5,687 bases of DNA from contig MKSH01000062.1 of NCBI GenBank assembly GCA_001898095.1, positions 1 to 5,687 on the forward strand, read 5' to 3'. Position numbers and translations under genes: made by a program. Source of the stretch: Solirubrobacterales bacterium 70-9 (GTDB lineage: Bacteria > Actinomycetota > Thermoleophilia > Solirubrobacterales > 70-9). Of the stretch, positions 1 through 5,539 are shown piece by piece; the first letter of the stretch is position 1, and the number at the start of each line of letters is the position of its first letter. The notes beneath the pieces are model-generated. The model did no database searches. It was not told the DNA's origin and saw nothing but the letters and a program-made list of their open reading frames with translations.

Positions 1-151
1 CGAGCAGATCACCGGCGGCGAGGGAGACGACGACCGGCCGCCCCCCTTCCAGTGCCTCGCGCACCGCGACGAACGCCGCGGTCAGCACCTCGGTCACCGC
101 ACCGGGATCGTCCCCGAGCGGCTCCGGTCGAAATACGAAGACCTCACCCAC
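1..151 (-). CDS. Unidentified protein, N-terminal 50 residues only (runs off the window)
   Basis: A GTG at 151 (reading leftwards) opens a frame that stays open to the window edge and gives 50 residues, starting VGEVFVFRPEPLGDDPGAVT and ending in a hydrophobic stretch (GGRPVVVSLAAGDLL) that looks like a beta strand followed by a turn. Between them, residues about 18-36 look like an amphipathic helix. This strand-helix-strand alternation would suit the start of an alpha/beta protein, perhaps a Rossmann-like or SDR-like one, but no diagnostic motif is present and I do not assign a function. There is no SD sequence before the GTG; instead TACTCT at 163-158 lies 6 nt upstream, the same leaderless spacing as at the other starts here. 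It is transcribed divergently from the acetoacetyl-CoA synthetase gene, with only 37 bp between the starts. Codon use matches the neighbours. That it is a real gene is likely; its identity is open. Confidence 0.6.
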   Translation of the reverse strand, partial: MGEVFVFRPEPLGDDPGAVTEVLTAAFVAVREALEGGRPVVVSLAAGDLL

Positions 152-157
152 TGGCCG

Positions 158-163
158 AGAGTA
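158..163 (-). promoter_or_regulatory. Putative -10 element (TACTCT) for the leftward partial gene
   Basis: TACTCT reads 163 to 158 on the minus strand and is separated from the GTG at 151 by 6 nt, which would place the transcript start at or next to the start codon. It fits TANNNT. No good -35 hexamer is visible. The call rests mainly on the same arrangement recurring at the other three gene starts. Confidence 0.4.
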
Positions 164-175
164 TCGACACCTGAT

Positions 176-181
176 TAGAGT
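176..181 (+). promoter_or_regulatory. Putative -10 element (TAGAGT) for acetoacetyl-CoA synthetase
   Basis: TAGAGT ends 7 nt before ATG 189, the spacing expected for a leaderless transcript. It overlaps the alternative GTG start at 180, which argues against that codon being translated. No convincing -35 is seen. A second candidate, TATCGA at 162-167, would give a start near 174 and a short leader. It lies back-to-back with the minus-strand -10 at 158-163, so polymerases firing in the two directions would compete. Confidence 0.4.
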
Positions 182-188
182 GCCGCCG

Positions 189-2174
189 ATGGAGCAGCCG
201 CCCGAGATCCTCTGGGAGCCGACCGCGGCGGCGGTCGAGCGCTCCAACCTCACCGCCTACATGGACTGGCTGCGGGCCGAGCGCGGCGTCGACGTCGCCA
301 CCTACCCGGATCTCTGGCAGTGGTCGGTCGACGACCTCGAGGGCTTCTGGAACTCGATCTTCGACTACTACGAGGTGCGCTACGACGGCGAGCGCGGCCC
401 CGCCCTCGCCTCGCGGGAGATGCCCGGCGCCGAGTGGTTCCCCGGCGTCCGCGTGAACTGGGCCGAGCGCGCCTTCGCCGGCAAGGACGACGACGCCGTG
501 GCGATCCTCCACGCCTCCGAGCTGCGCGAGCTGGAGGAGATCACCTGGGGCGAGCTGCGCGCCGAGGTCGCCGCCTGCGCCGCGGGCCTGCGCTCCCTCG
601 GGGTCGAGAAGGGCGACCGCGTCGTCGCCTATCTCCCCAACGTCGTCGAGGCGACGATCGCCTTCCTCGCCGCCGCCTCGATCGGCGCGATCTGGTCCTC
701 CGCCAGCCCCGACTTCGGCGCCGGCTCGCTGATCGACCGCTTCGCCCAGATCGAGCCGAAGGTGCTGATCGCGGTGGACGGCTACCGCTACGGCGGCAAG
801 GACTTCGACCGCACCCCGGTCGTCCGCGAACTGCAGGAGGCGATGCCGAGCGTCAAGCACACCGTCCTCCTCCCCTACCTCGACCCCGCCGCCACCGCGA
901 CCTCCGGCGCCGCCGAGCTGGCGGACGTGATCCGCTGGGACGATCTGCTGGCCCGCGGCGAGGGCGCCGAGCTGACCTTCGAGCGCGTCCCCTTCGACCA
1001 CCCGCTCTGGGTCCTCTACTCCTCCGGCACCACGGGGCTTCCCAAGGCGATCGTCCAGGGCCAGGGCGGCATCCTGCTCGAGCAGCTGAAGAAGATGCAC
1101 CTCCACGTCGACGCCCACCCCGGCGACCGGCTCTTCTGGTTCACCACCACCGGCTGGATGATGTGGAACTTCATCGTCTCCGGCCTGCTCACCGAGGCAG
1201 CGATCGTCCTCTACGACGGTAACCCCGGCTTCCCCGACATGGGCGCCCTCTGGGACCTCGCCGAGAAGGCCCGGATCAACACCTTCGGCACCTCCGCCGC
1301 CTACATCAGCGCCTGCATGAAGGCCGGGGTCGAGCCGGGTTCGGGCCGCGACCTCTCCGCCCTGCGCTCGGTCGGCTCGACCGGTTCGCCGCTGGCGCCG
1401 GAGGGCTTCGACTGGATCTACGAGCACGTCGGCCGCGACACCTGGCTCTTCTCCACCTCCGGCGGCACCGACCTCTGCACCGCCTTCGTCGGCGGCGTCC
1501 CCACCCTGCCGGTCTACCGCGGCGAGCTGCAGGCGCGGGCGCTCGGCGCCAAGGTCGAGTCCTGGGACCCCGAGGGGCACCCGCACACGGGCATGGTCGG
1601 CGAGCTCGTGATCACCGAGCCGATGCCCTCGATGCCGCTCTACCTCTGGAACGACCCCGACGGCTCCCGCTACCGCGAGTCCTACTTCGAGATGTTCCCG
1701 GGGATCTGGCGCCACGGCGACTGGATCGAGATCACCGAGCGCGGCACGGCGATCATCCACGGCCGCTCCGACTCGACCATCAACCGCGGCGGCATCCGCA
1801 TCGGCACCGCCGAGATCTACCGCGCCGTGCTCGAGTCCGACGAGATCGTCGACGCCCTCGTCGTCGACCTGCCGAAGGAGGGGACCGACGGCGTGATCGA
1901 ACTCTTCGTCGTCCTCCGCGAGGGCGCCGAGCTGGACGACGACCTCCGCAAGACCCTCGCCCGGGCGATCCGCGAACGCTGCAGCCCCCGTCACGTCCCC
2001 GACGAAGTCCGCGCGATCGCGGCCGTCCCCCGCACGCTCTCCGGCAAGGTGGTCGAGGTGCCGACCAAACGCATCCTCATGGGTGCCGACCCGGACAAAG
2101 TGGTGAGCCGCGACTCGCTCGCCAACCCCGAGGCCCTCGACTGGTTCGTCGAGCTGGCCGAACACGCCGCCTAG
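189..2174 (+). CDS. Acetoacetyl-CoA synthetase (acetoacetate--CoA ligase)
   Basis: Cytoplasmic adenylate-forming enzyme expected to turn acetoacetate, ATP and CoA into acetoacetyl-CoA, AMP and PPi (EC 6.2.1.16). From ATG 189 it has 661 residues, close to the family's usual length of about 650. In order: an N-terminal cap of the acetyl-CoA-synthetase type (about 36-95); the P-loop motif [10 protein letters not shown] at 277-286; TTGWMMWN at 320-327; SGGTDL at 424-429; [10 protein letters not shown] at 480-489, typical of acetoacetyl- rather than acetyl-CoA synthetases; RHGDW at 508-512 with the ribose-binding Asp; [15 protein letters not shown] from 525; and the catalytic Lys620 in [10 protein letters not shown]. 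In related enzymes this lysine is switched off by acetylation, so the same is possible here. GTG 180 would add three residues, but ATG 189 is preferred because TAGAGT lies 7 nt upstream and overlaps that GTG. The gene is intact, with no SD. Propionyl- or acetyl-CoA synthetase is less likely given the motif set. Confidence 0.95.
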   Translation: MEQPPEILWEPTAAAVERSNLTAYMDWLRAERGVDVATYPDLWQWSVDDLEGFWNSIFDYYEVRYDGERGPALASREMPGAEWFPGVRVNWAERAFAGKDDDAVAILHASELRELEEITWGELRAEVAACAAGLRSLGVEKGDRVVAYLPNVVEATIAFLAAASIGAIWSSASPDFGAGSLIDRFAQIEPKVLIAVDGYRYGGKDFDRTPVVRELQEAMPSVKHTVLLPYLDPAATATSGAAELADVIRWDDLLARGEGAELTFERVPFDHPLWVLYSSGTTGLPKAIVQGQGGILLEQLKKMHLHVDAHPGDRLFWFTTTGWMMWNFIVSGLLTEAAIVLYDGNPGFPDMGALWDLAEKARINTFGTSAAYISACMKAGVEPGSGRDLSALRSVGSTGSPLAPEGFDWIYEHVGRDTWLFSTSGGTDLCTAFVGGVPTLPVYRGELQARALGAKVESWDPEGHPHTGMVGELVITEPMPSMPLYLWNDPDGSRYRESYFEMFPGIWRHGDWIEITERGTAIIHGRSDSTINRGGIRIGTAEIYRAVLESDEIVDALVVDLPKEGTDGVIELFVVLREGAELDDDLRKTLARAIRERCSPRHVPDEVRAIAAVPRTLSGKVVEVPTKRILMGADPDKVVSRDSLANPEALDWFVELAEHAA

Positions 2175-2177
2175 CGC

Positions 2178-2209
2178 AAAAAAGAGGGCCGCCCCGAAGG
2201 ACGGCCCTC
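2178..2209 (-). terminator. Intrinsic terminator, U-tract on the minus strand
   Basis: GAGGGCCG (2184-2191) pairs perfectly with CGGCCCTC (2202-2209). After one C/A mismatch the stem continues for two more pairs to a CGAA loop (2195-2198). Six A residues at 2178-2183 become a T6 tract immediately after the stem on the minus strand. The plus strand has no T-tract after the stem. It therefore terminates leftward transcription best, although it starts only 4 bp after the synthetase stop codon and could also end that mRNA in a U-independent way. Confidence 0.7.
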
Positions 2210-2337
2210 AAGCTGGTGCAGTGGAACGTACGCGTGACACCGCGGTCGCGTGGGACAAAGCGCGACCCCCACACGCACGCCGGTGCCCGGGGTGGATTCG
2301 CCGGGCGCCCGAACCAGTGCGGCGCCTAGCGGCCCTG

Positions 2338-2411
2338 CACCTCCAGAGTCCCTTGAAGCATGTGACTCAAAATTAGGACCACCTCCTTTCTCTGGTCCGA
2401 CGATTGAAGCA
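2338..2411. repeat. Degenerate two-copy tandem repeat (CACCTCC ... TTGAAGCA)
   Basis: Copy 1 spans 2338-2360: CACCTCC (2338-2344), then TTGAAGCA (2353-2360). Copy 2 spans 2380-2411: CACCTCC (2380-2386), then TTGAAGCA (2404-2411). A GTCC-like block lies between the two elements in both copies. On the minus strand each unit reads TGCTTCAA ... GGAC ... GGAGGTG. Two ordered matches of 7 and 8 bases this close together suggest a real duplication inside the non-coding gap. Confidence 0.5.
2376..2398. other. Hairpin with an SD / anti-SD-like loop
   Basis: GGACCA (2376-2381) and TGGTCC (2393-2398) form a perfect 6-bp stem around an 11-nt loop. Read on the plus strand, bases 2376-2391 match the 3' tail of 16S rRNA (GGATCACCTCCTTTCT) with a single difference. 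Read on the minus strand, the loop is an extended SD sequence (GAGAAAGGAGG). No supported gene starts at normal distance downstream on either strand, so this is not an ordinary ribosome binding site. Confidence 0.55.
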
Positions 2412-2498
2412 CACGCCGGCGGCGGCCTCGAACGCTCCGTTTGGGGAAGCGGAATCCGGCGCGCGGGCGACCCCGGAGGGCCGACGAAACGACCTCCC

Positions 2499-2504
2499 TA
2501 TGCT
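2499..2504 (+). promoter_or_regulatory. Putative -10 element (TATGCT) for the LLM-class oxidoreductase
   Basis: TATGCT ends 6 nt before ATG 2511, placing the expected transcript start on the A of the start codon. It matches TATAAT at four of six positions and is the best of the four -10 candidates in the window. No clear -35 is visible about 17 bp upstream, and no SD sequence precedes the ATG. Confidence 0.5.
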
Positions 2505-2510
2505 GCGCGC

Positions 2511-3353
2511 ATGGACTTCGGTGAGTGGGGCGTCTGGACTTCCTTCCGCCAGATCGGCGAAGACGAGGCGGGCGAGGCGGCGGCGGTCGCCGAGGCCGCC
2601 GGCTTCCCCTCCTTCTGGCTCGGCGGCTCGCCCCGCCTGGCCCAGGTGCGGCGCCTTCTCGAGGGCTCGACGAAGCTTGTCGTCGGCACCTCGATCGTGA
2701 ACATCTGGGGCTACGACCCGGCCGACCTGGCGCGCGAATTCCACGAACTGGAGGCCGACTTCCCCGGTCGGGTCTGCGTCGGGATCGGCGTCGGCCACCC
2801 GGAGGCGACCAGCGACTACAAGCGCCCGCTGACGGCCGTGGAAAAGTTCCTCGACGGGGTCGACGGCGCCGCCACGCCGATCCCGGTCGAGCGCCGCATC
2901 CTCGCCGCGCTGGCGCCGAAGATGCTCGCCACCAGCGCCCGCCGCTCGCTCGGCACGATCCCCTACTTCAGCTCGGTCGACCACACCCGCTTCGCCCGCC
3001 AGACCGTCGGCCCGGACAAGCTGGTGATCTGCGAGCTCGCCTGCGTGATCGACGAGGACGTCGAGCGCGCCCGCGCCCTCGCCCGCAGCTACGCGCAGCT
3101 CTACCTCGGCCTGCGCAACTACACCAACGCGCTGATCGAGCACGGCTTCACCGCGGTCGACATCGCCGACGGCGGCTCGGACCGGCTGATCGACCACGTG
3201 ATCCCGCACGGCAGCGCCGCCGAGATCGCCGCCGCCGCCCGCGAGCACCGCGACGCCGGCGCCGACCAGGTCTGCTTCCAGCCGCTCGGCGCCAAGGGGA
3301 TCCCGGCCGCGGACTGGCGGGCGCTCGCGGCAGCCCTCGCCGATCCCGCCTAG
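2511..3353 (+). CDS. LLM-class (luciferase-like) F420-dependent oxidoreductase, MSMEG_4141-like
   Basis: A cytoplasmic TIM-barrel enzyme of 280 residues, expected to use F420 (or FMN) to transfer hydride to or from an unidentified substrate. The family is recognised from the N-terminal strand [10 protein letters not shown] (2-11), [14 protein letters not shown] (28-41) with the strand-2 pattern of LLM proteins, [14 protein letters not shown] (57-70), the strongly characteristic [14 protein letters not shown] (85-98), the acidic helix [19 protein letters not shown] (181-199) and the C-terminal [11 protein letters not shown] (250-260). Length and motifs resemble the MSMEG_4141 group of probable F420 oxidoreductases. 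ATG 2511 is chosen because the barrel's first strand begins there and TATGCT lies 6 nt upstream; an in-frame GTG at 2250 would add 87 residues resembling nothing in the family. The stop is 16 bp before ilvD, so read-through into ilvD is likely. No substrate can be inferred from the neighbours. Confidence 0.9.
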   Translation: MDFGEWGVWTSFRQIGEDEAGEAAAVAEAAGFPSFWLGGSPRLAQVRRLLEGSTKLVVGTSIVNIWGYDPADLAREFHELEADFPGRVCVGIGVGHPEATSDYKRPLTAVEKFLDGVDGAATPIPVERRILAALAPKMLATSARRSLGTIPYFSSVDHTRFARQTVGPDKLVICELACVIDEDVERARALARSYAQLYLGLRNYTNALIEHGFTAVDIADGGSDRLIDHVIPHGSAAEIAAAAREHRDAGADQVCFQPLGAKGIPAADWRALAAALADPA

Positions 3354-3356
3354 CTG

Positions 3357-3362
3357 TACCGT
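3357..3362 (+). promoter_or_regulatory. Putative -10 element (TACCGT) for ilvD
   Basis: TACCGT sits in the 16-bp gap between the oxidoreductase stop and ATG 3370 and ends 7 nt before the ATG, again the leaderless spacing. The only SD-like bases (AGG at 3366-3368) are one nucleotide from the ATG, too close to work. If active, ilvD would have its own leaderless transcript in addition to any read-through from the gene upstream. Confidence 0.4.
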
Positions 3363-3369
3363 TTCAGGC

Positions 3370-5271
3370 ATGCCCGAACTGAGATCCCGAACCGTCACCC
3401 ATGGCCGCAACATGGCCGGCGCCCGCGCGCTGCTGCGCGCCACCGGCGTCGCCCGCGAGGACTTCGGCAAGCCGATCGTCGCGATCGCCAACTCCTTCAC
3501 CCAGTTCGTCCCCGGCCACACGCACCTCGGCCCGGTCGGCGAGGTGGTCGCCGCGGCGGTCCACGAGGCCGGCGGCGTGCCGCGCGAGTTCAACACGATC
3601 GCGGTCGACGACGGGATCGCGATGGGCCACGGCGGGATGCTCTACTCGCTCCCTTCGCGCGACCTGATCTCCGACGCGGTCGAGTACATGGTGAACGCCC
3701 ATTGCGCCGATGCTCTGGTCTGCATCTCCAACTGCGACAAGATCACCCCGGGGATGCTGAACGCGGCGCTGCGCCTGAACATCCCGACGGTCTTCGTCTC
3801 CGGCGGGCCGATGGAGGGCGGCACCGCGGTGCTCGAGGACGGCACCGTGCGCAAGCGCGTGAACCTGATCTCGGCGATCGCCGACGCGGTCGCCACCGAG
3901 GTCTCCGACGACGACATCGCGCGGATCGAGGAGGCGGCCTGCCCGACCTGCGGCTCCTGCTCGGGGATGTTCACCGCCAACTCGATGAACTGCCTGACCG
4001 AGGCGCTCGGCGTCGCCCTGCCCGGCAACGGCACGACGCTCGCCACCCACACCGCGCGCAAGGAGCTCTACGAGGACGCCGGCCGCACCGTGGTCAGCCT
4101 CTGCACGCGCTACTACGAGGAAGACGACGAGTCGGTGCTGCCGCGCTCGATCGCGACCCGCGAGGCGTTCGAGAACGCGATGACCCTCGACATCGCGATG
4201 GGCGGCTCGACCAACACCGTGCTCCACCTGCTGGCCGCCGCCCAGGAGGCCGAGGTCGACTTCACGATGGCCGCCATCGACGAGCTCTCGCGCCGCGTGC
4301 CCAACATCTGCAAGGTCGCCCCGAGCGGCGACTACCTGGTCGAGGACGTCCATCGCGCCGGCGGCATCCCGGCGATCCTCGGCGAGCTGCGCCGCGGCGG
4401 ACTCCTCAACGAGGGTGTGCACACCGTGCACGCCGACTCGCTGGCGAAGTGGCTCGGGGACTGGGACGTGCGCGGCGGCGACGCCACCGACGAGGCGGTC
4501 GAGCTCTTCCACGCCGCCCCCGGCTGCGTCCGTTCCGCCACCGCCTTCTCGCAGTCAGAGCGCTGGGAGTCGCTCGACCTCGACCCCACCGAGGGCTGCG
4601 TCCGCGACATCGCCCACGCCTACTCGGCCGACGGCGGCCTGGCGATCCTCTACGGCAACCTCGCCGAGCGCGGCTGCGTGGTGAAGACGGCGGGGGTCGA
4701 CGAGTCGATCCTCACCTTCAACGGCCCGGCCCGCGTAGTGGAGTCCCAGGACGAGGCGGTCGAGGCCATCCTCGGCGGCCAGATCGCCGCCGGCGACGTG
4801 GTCGTGATCCGCTACGAGGGACCGAAGGGTGGCCCCGGTATGCAGGAGATGCTCTACCCGACCTCTTACCTGAAGGGCCTCGGCCTGGGCGCGAAATGCG
4901 CGCTGCTCACCGACGGGCGCTTCAGCGGCGGCACCTCGGGCCTCTCGATCGGCCACGTCTCGCCGGAGGCGGCGTCAGGCGGGACGATCGCCCTGGTCGA
5001 GGACGGCGACACGATCGCGATCGACATCCCCTCCCGCTCGATCGAGCTCCAGGTGTCGGGCGCGGTGCTGGAGGAGCGCCGCGAGGCCCTGCTCGCCGGC
5101 AACGGCTACCGCCCGGCGGCGCGGGAGCGGGTCGTCTCGCCGGCCCTGCGCGCCTACGCGGCGATGGCCACCTCGGCGGATACCGGCGCCGTCCGCGACG
5201 TCGACGCCGTGGAGCGGGCGATGGCCGAGGCGGCCAAGCGCGGCGGGAGCGTCAAGGCCCCTGCCTCTTAG
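3370..5271 (+). CDS. ilvD: Dihydroxy-acid dehydratase
   Basis: Cytoplasmic iron-sulfur enzyme of branched-chain amino acid synthesis (EC 4.2.1.9). It dehydrates 2,3-dihydroxyisovalerate and 2,3-dihydroxy-3-methylvalerate to the 2-oxo acids leading to valine, leucine and isoleucine. At 633 residues it belongs to the longer, E. coli/Streptomyces-like IlvD type, which it resembles from the first residues ([12 protein letters not shown] at 10-21). Visible features: [10 protein letters not shown] (41-50); metal-binding Asp80/Asp81; [10 protein letters not shown] (120-129) with Cys122, Asp123 and Lys124, the lysine carbamylated in characterised homologues; [10 protein letters not shown] (191-200); and [13 protein letters not shown] (512-524). 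It lacks the first cluster cysteine of the [2Fe-2S] subtype ([10 protein letters not shown] in that place), so an oxygen-sensitive [4Fe-4S]-type cluster is expected; this is inference from the family. About 20 C-terminal residues look like an extension. The stop codon coincides with the edge of a palindromic element. Confidence 0.97.
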   Translation: MPELRSRTVTHGRNMAGARALLRATGVAREDFGKPIVAIANSFTQFVPGHTHLGPVGEVVAAAVHEAGGVPREFNTIAVDDGIAMGHGGMLYSLPSRDLISDAVEYMVNAHCADALVCISNCDKITPGMLNAALRLNIPTVFVSGGPMEGGTAVLEDGTVRKRVNLISAIADAVATEVSDDDIARIEEAACPTCGSCSGMFTANSMNCLTEALGVALPGNGTTLATHTARKELYEDAGRTVVSLCTRYYEEDDESVLPRSIATREAFENAMTLDIAMGGSTNTVLHLLAAAQEAEVDFTMAAIDELSRRVPNICKVAPSGDYLVEDVHRAGGIPAILGELRRGGLLNEGVHTVHADSLAKWLGDWDVRGGDATDEAVELFHAAPGCVRSATAFSQSERWESLDLDPTEGCVRDIAHAYSADGGLAILYGNLAERGCVVKTAGVDESILTFNGPARVVESQDEAVEAILGGQIAAGDVVVIRYEGPKGGPGMQEMLYPTSYLKGLGLGAKCALLTDGRFSGGTSGLSIGHVSPEAASGGTIALVEDGDTIAIDIPSRSIELQVSGAVLEERREALLAGNGYRPAARERVVSPALRAYAAMATSADTGAVRDVDAVERAMAEAAKRGGSVKAPAS

Positions 5272-5431
5272 AGGTTGTCGCAAAACCCGCGTTTGCGACT
5301 GGCGAGTGCCGGACCGAGCGGGGGTAGGACGCAGGGAGGCCGAATGGCAGCGCCATTTGGCCGACCGAGGACGCCGCCCCGCGAAGTGTGTCCGGTGCCG
5401 CCAGGCGTGCGCGGGGGTTTTGCGACAACCT
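5272..5431. mobile_element. MITE-like palindromic element, 160 bp, at the ilvD stop codon
   Basis: Terminal inverted repeats AGGTTGTCGCAAAACCC occupy 5272-5288 and, inverted, 5415-5431; the match runs two bases further outward on each side. CTTAG flanks both ends (5267-5271 and 5432-5436) and the direct repeat extends to CCTCTTAG (5264-5271 and 5429-5436), as expected of a target-site duplication. The interior is also nested palindrome: CTGGCG/CGCCAG (5299-5304, 5399-5404), CCGGAC/GTCCGG (5309-5314, 5390-5395), GCGGGG/CCCCGC (5318-5323, 5377-5382), and a central hairpin 5338-5362 with an AGC loop. There is no coding capacity, so it would be moved in trans. The left part of the duplication contains the ilvD TAG, leaving the protein unaltered. 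It could instead be a structured RNA or a large terminator hairpin; family and parent transposase are unknown. Confidence 0.5.
5277..5299. repeat. Local inverted repeat inside the palindromic element
   Basis: GTCGCAAA (5277-5284) and TTTGCGAC (5292-5299) form a perfect 8-bp stem with a 7-nt loop. The left partner is also part of the 17-bp terminal repeat, and TTTTGCGAC recurs at 5418-5426. The left arm can therefore fold locally or pair with the far end, but not both. Confidence 0.6.
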
Positions 5432-5467
5432 CTTAGCGCGCGGCCATCACGGCCCCGCCTCCTAAAC

Positions 5468-5525
5468 GCGAACGGGAAGCCCTGGGGCTCCCGCGAACGG
5501 CAGCGGGAGCCCTACCGGCTCCCGC
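5468..5525. terminator. Tandem duplicated hairpins between convergent genes, probable bidirectional terminator
   Basis: Hairpin 1: CGGGAAGCC (5473-5481, one bulged A) pairs with GGCTCCCG (5486-5493) around loop CTGG. Hairpin 2: GCGGGAGCC (5503-5511) pairs perfectly with GGCTCCCGC (5517-5525) around CTACC. Each is preceded by GCGAACGG (5468-5475 and 5493-5500), so the unit looks duplicated. The position between the convergent ilvD and the minus-strand gene ending at 5540 suggests termination, but neither strand has a real T-tract, so any termination would be of the U-poor kind. Confidence 0.5.
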
Positions 5526-5539
5526 TTGGGTGCTTCGTA

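Larger units (their letters stand above)
2178..2411 (-). ncRNA. Candidate structured small RNA, antisense orientation, ending at the 2178-2209 terminator
   Basis: This stretch holds most of the 336-bp gap between the synthetase and oxidoreductase genes and has no convincing coding frame. On the minus strand it would run through hairpins at 2398-2376 (GGACCA/TGGTCC, loop GAGAAAGGAGG), 2368-2346 (GAGTC/GACTC), 2309-2282 (nine pairs with one G-U) and 2267-2244 (GGTCGCG/CGCGACC), and then into the U6 terminator. A good leftward terminator with no leftward gene in front of it is the main argument for a transcript. The promoter is weak: TTCGAG (2432-2427), 18 bp, TTCAAT (2408-2403). I checked by eye for tmRNA, SRP RNA, RNase P RNA and tRNA signatures and found none. 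A 14-codon frame with TTG start (2370 to 2326, containing LQGTLEVQGR) follows the SD-like loop and could be a tiny peptide. The 5' end is a guess. Confidence 0.35.

Noticed and set aside
144..2165. Long minus-strand open frame of 673 codons antisense to the synthetase gene
   Set aside because: Its translation is low-complexity G/A/V/D/R/L-rich with no recognisable motif, which is what the complement of a GC-rich gene produces; the plus strand has a complete enzyme with all motifs.
2376..2391. Remnant of a 16S rRNA gene
   Set aside because: Only the last 16 or so bases match; the preceding sequence is not the conserved 16S helix and no 23S or spacer sequence follows.
2210..2420. tmRNA, SRP RNA, RNase P RNA, tRNA or a known riboswitch in the gap
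   Set aside because: No GGTTCGA-type T arm with a CCA end, no SRP GGAAGCAGCC-like loop, no conserved RNase P blocks and no TPP, SAM or cobalamin core motifs could be read on either strand.
2250..2510. Upstream in-frame GTG extension of the oxidoreductase by 87 residues
   Set aside because: The extension is Pro/Gly/Ser-rich and unlike the family, runs through the hairpins, and the barrel's first strand starts at ATG 2511 with a -10 element 6 nt before it.
2373..3596. Minus-strand open frame of 407 codons across the oxidoreductase gene and the start of ilvD
   Set aside because: It crosses two real plus-strand genes, has shadow-like composition, and ends inside the SD-like hairpin without any family signal.
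3702..5327. Plus-strand frame of 541 codons inside ilvD in another reading frame
   Set aside because: Arg/Pro/Gly-rich out-of-frame shadow of ilvD; the ilvD frame carries every expected motif.
5437..5467. GGCC ... GGCC mini-hairpin at 5441-5453 as a separate terminator
   Set aside because: Only four base pairs and no T-tract; expected by chance at this GC content.
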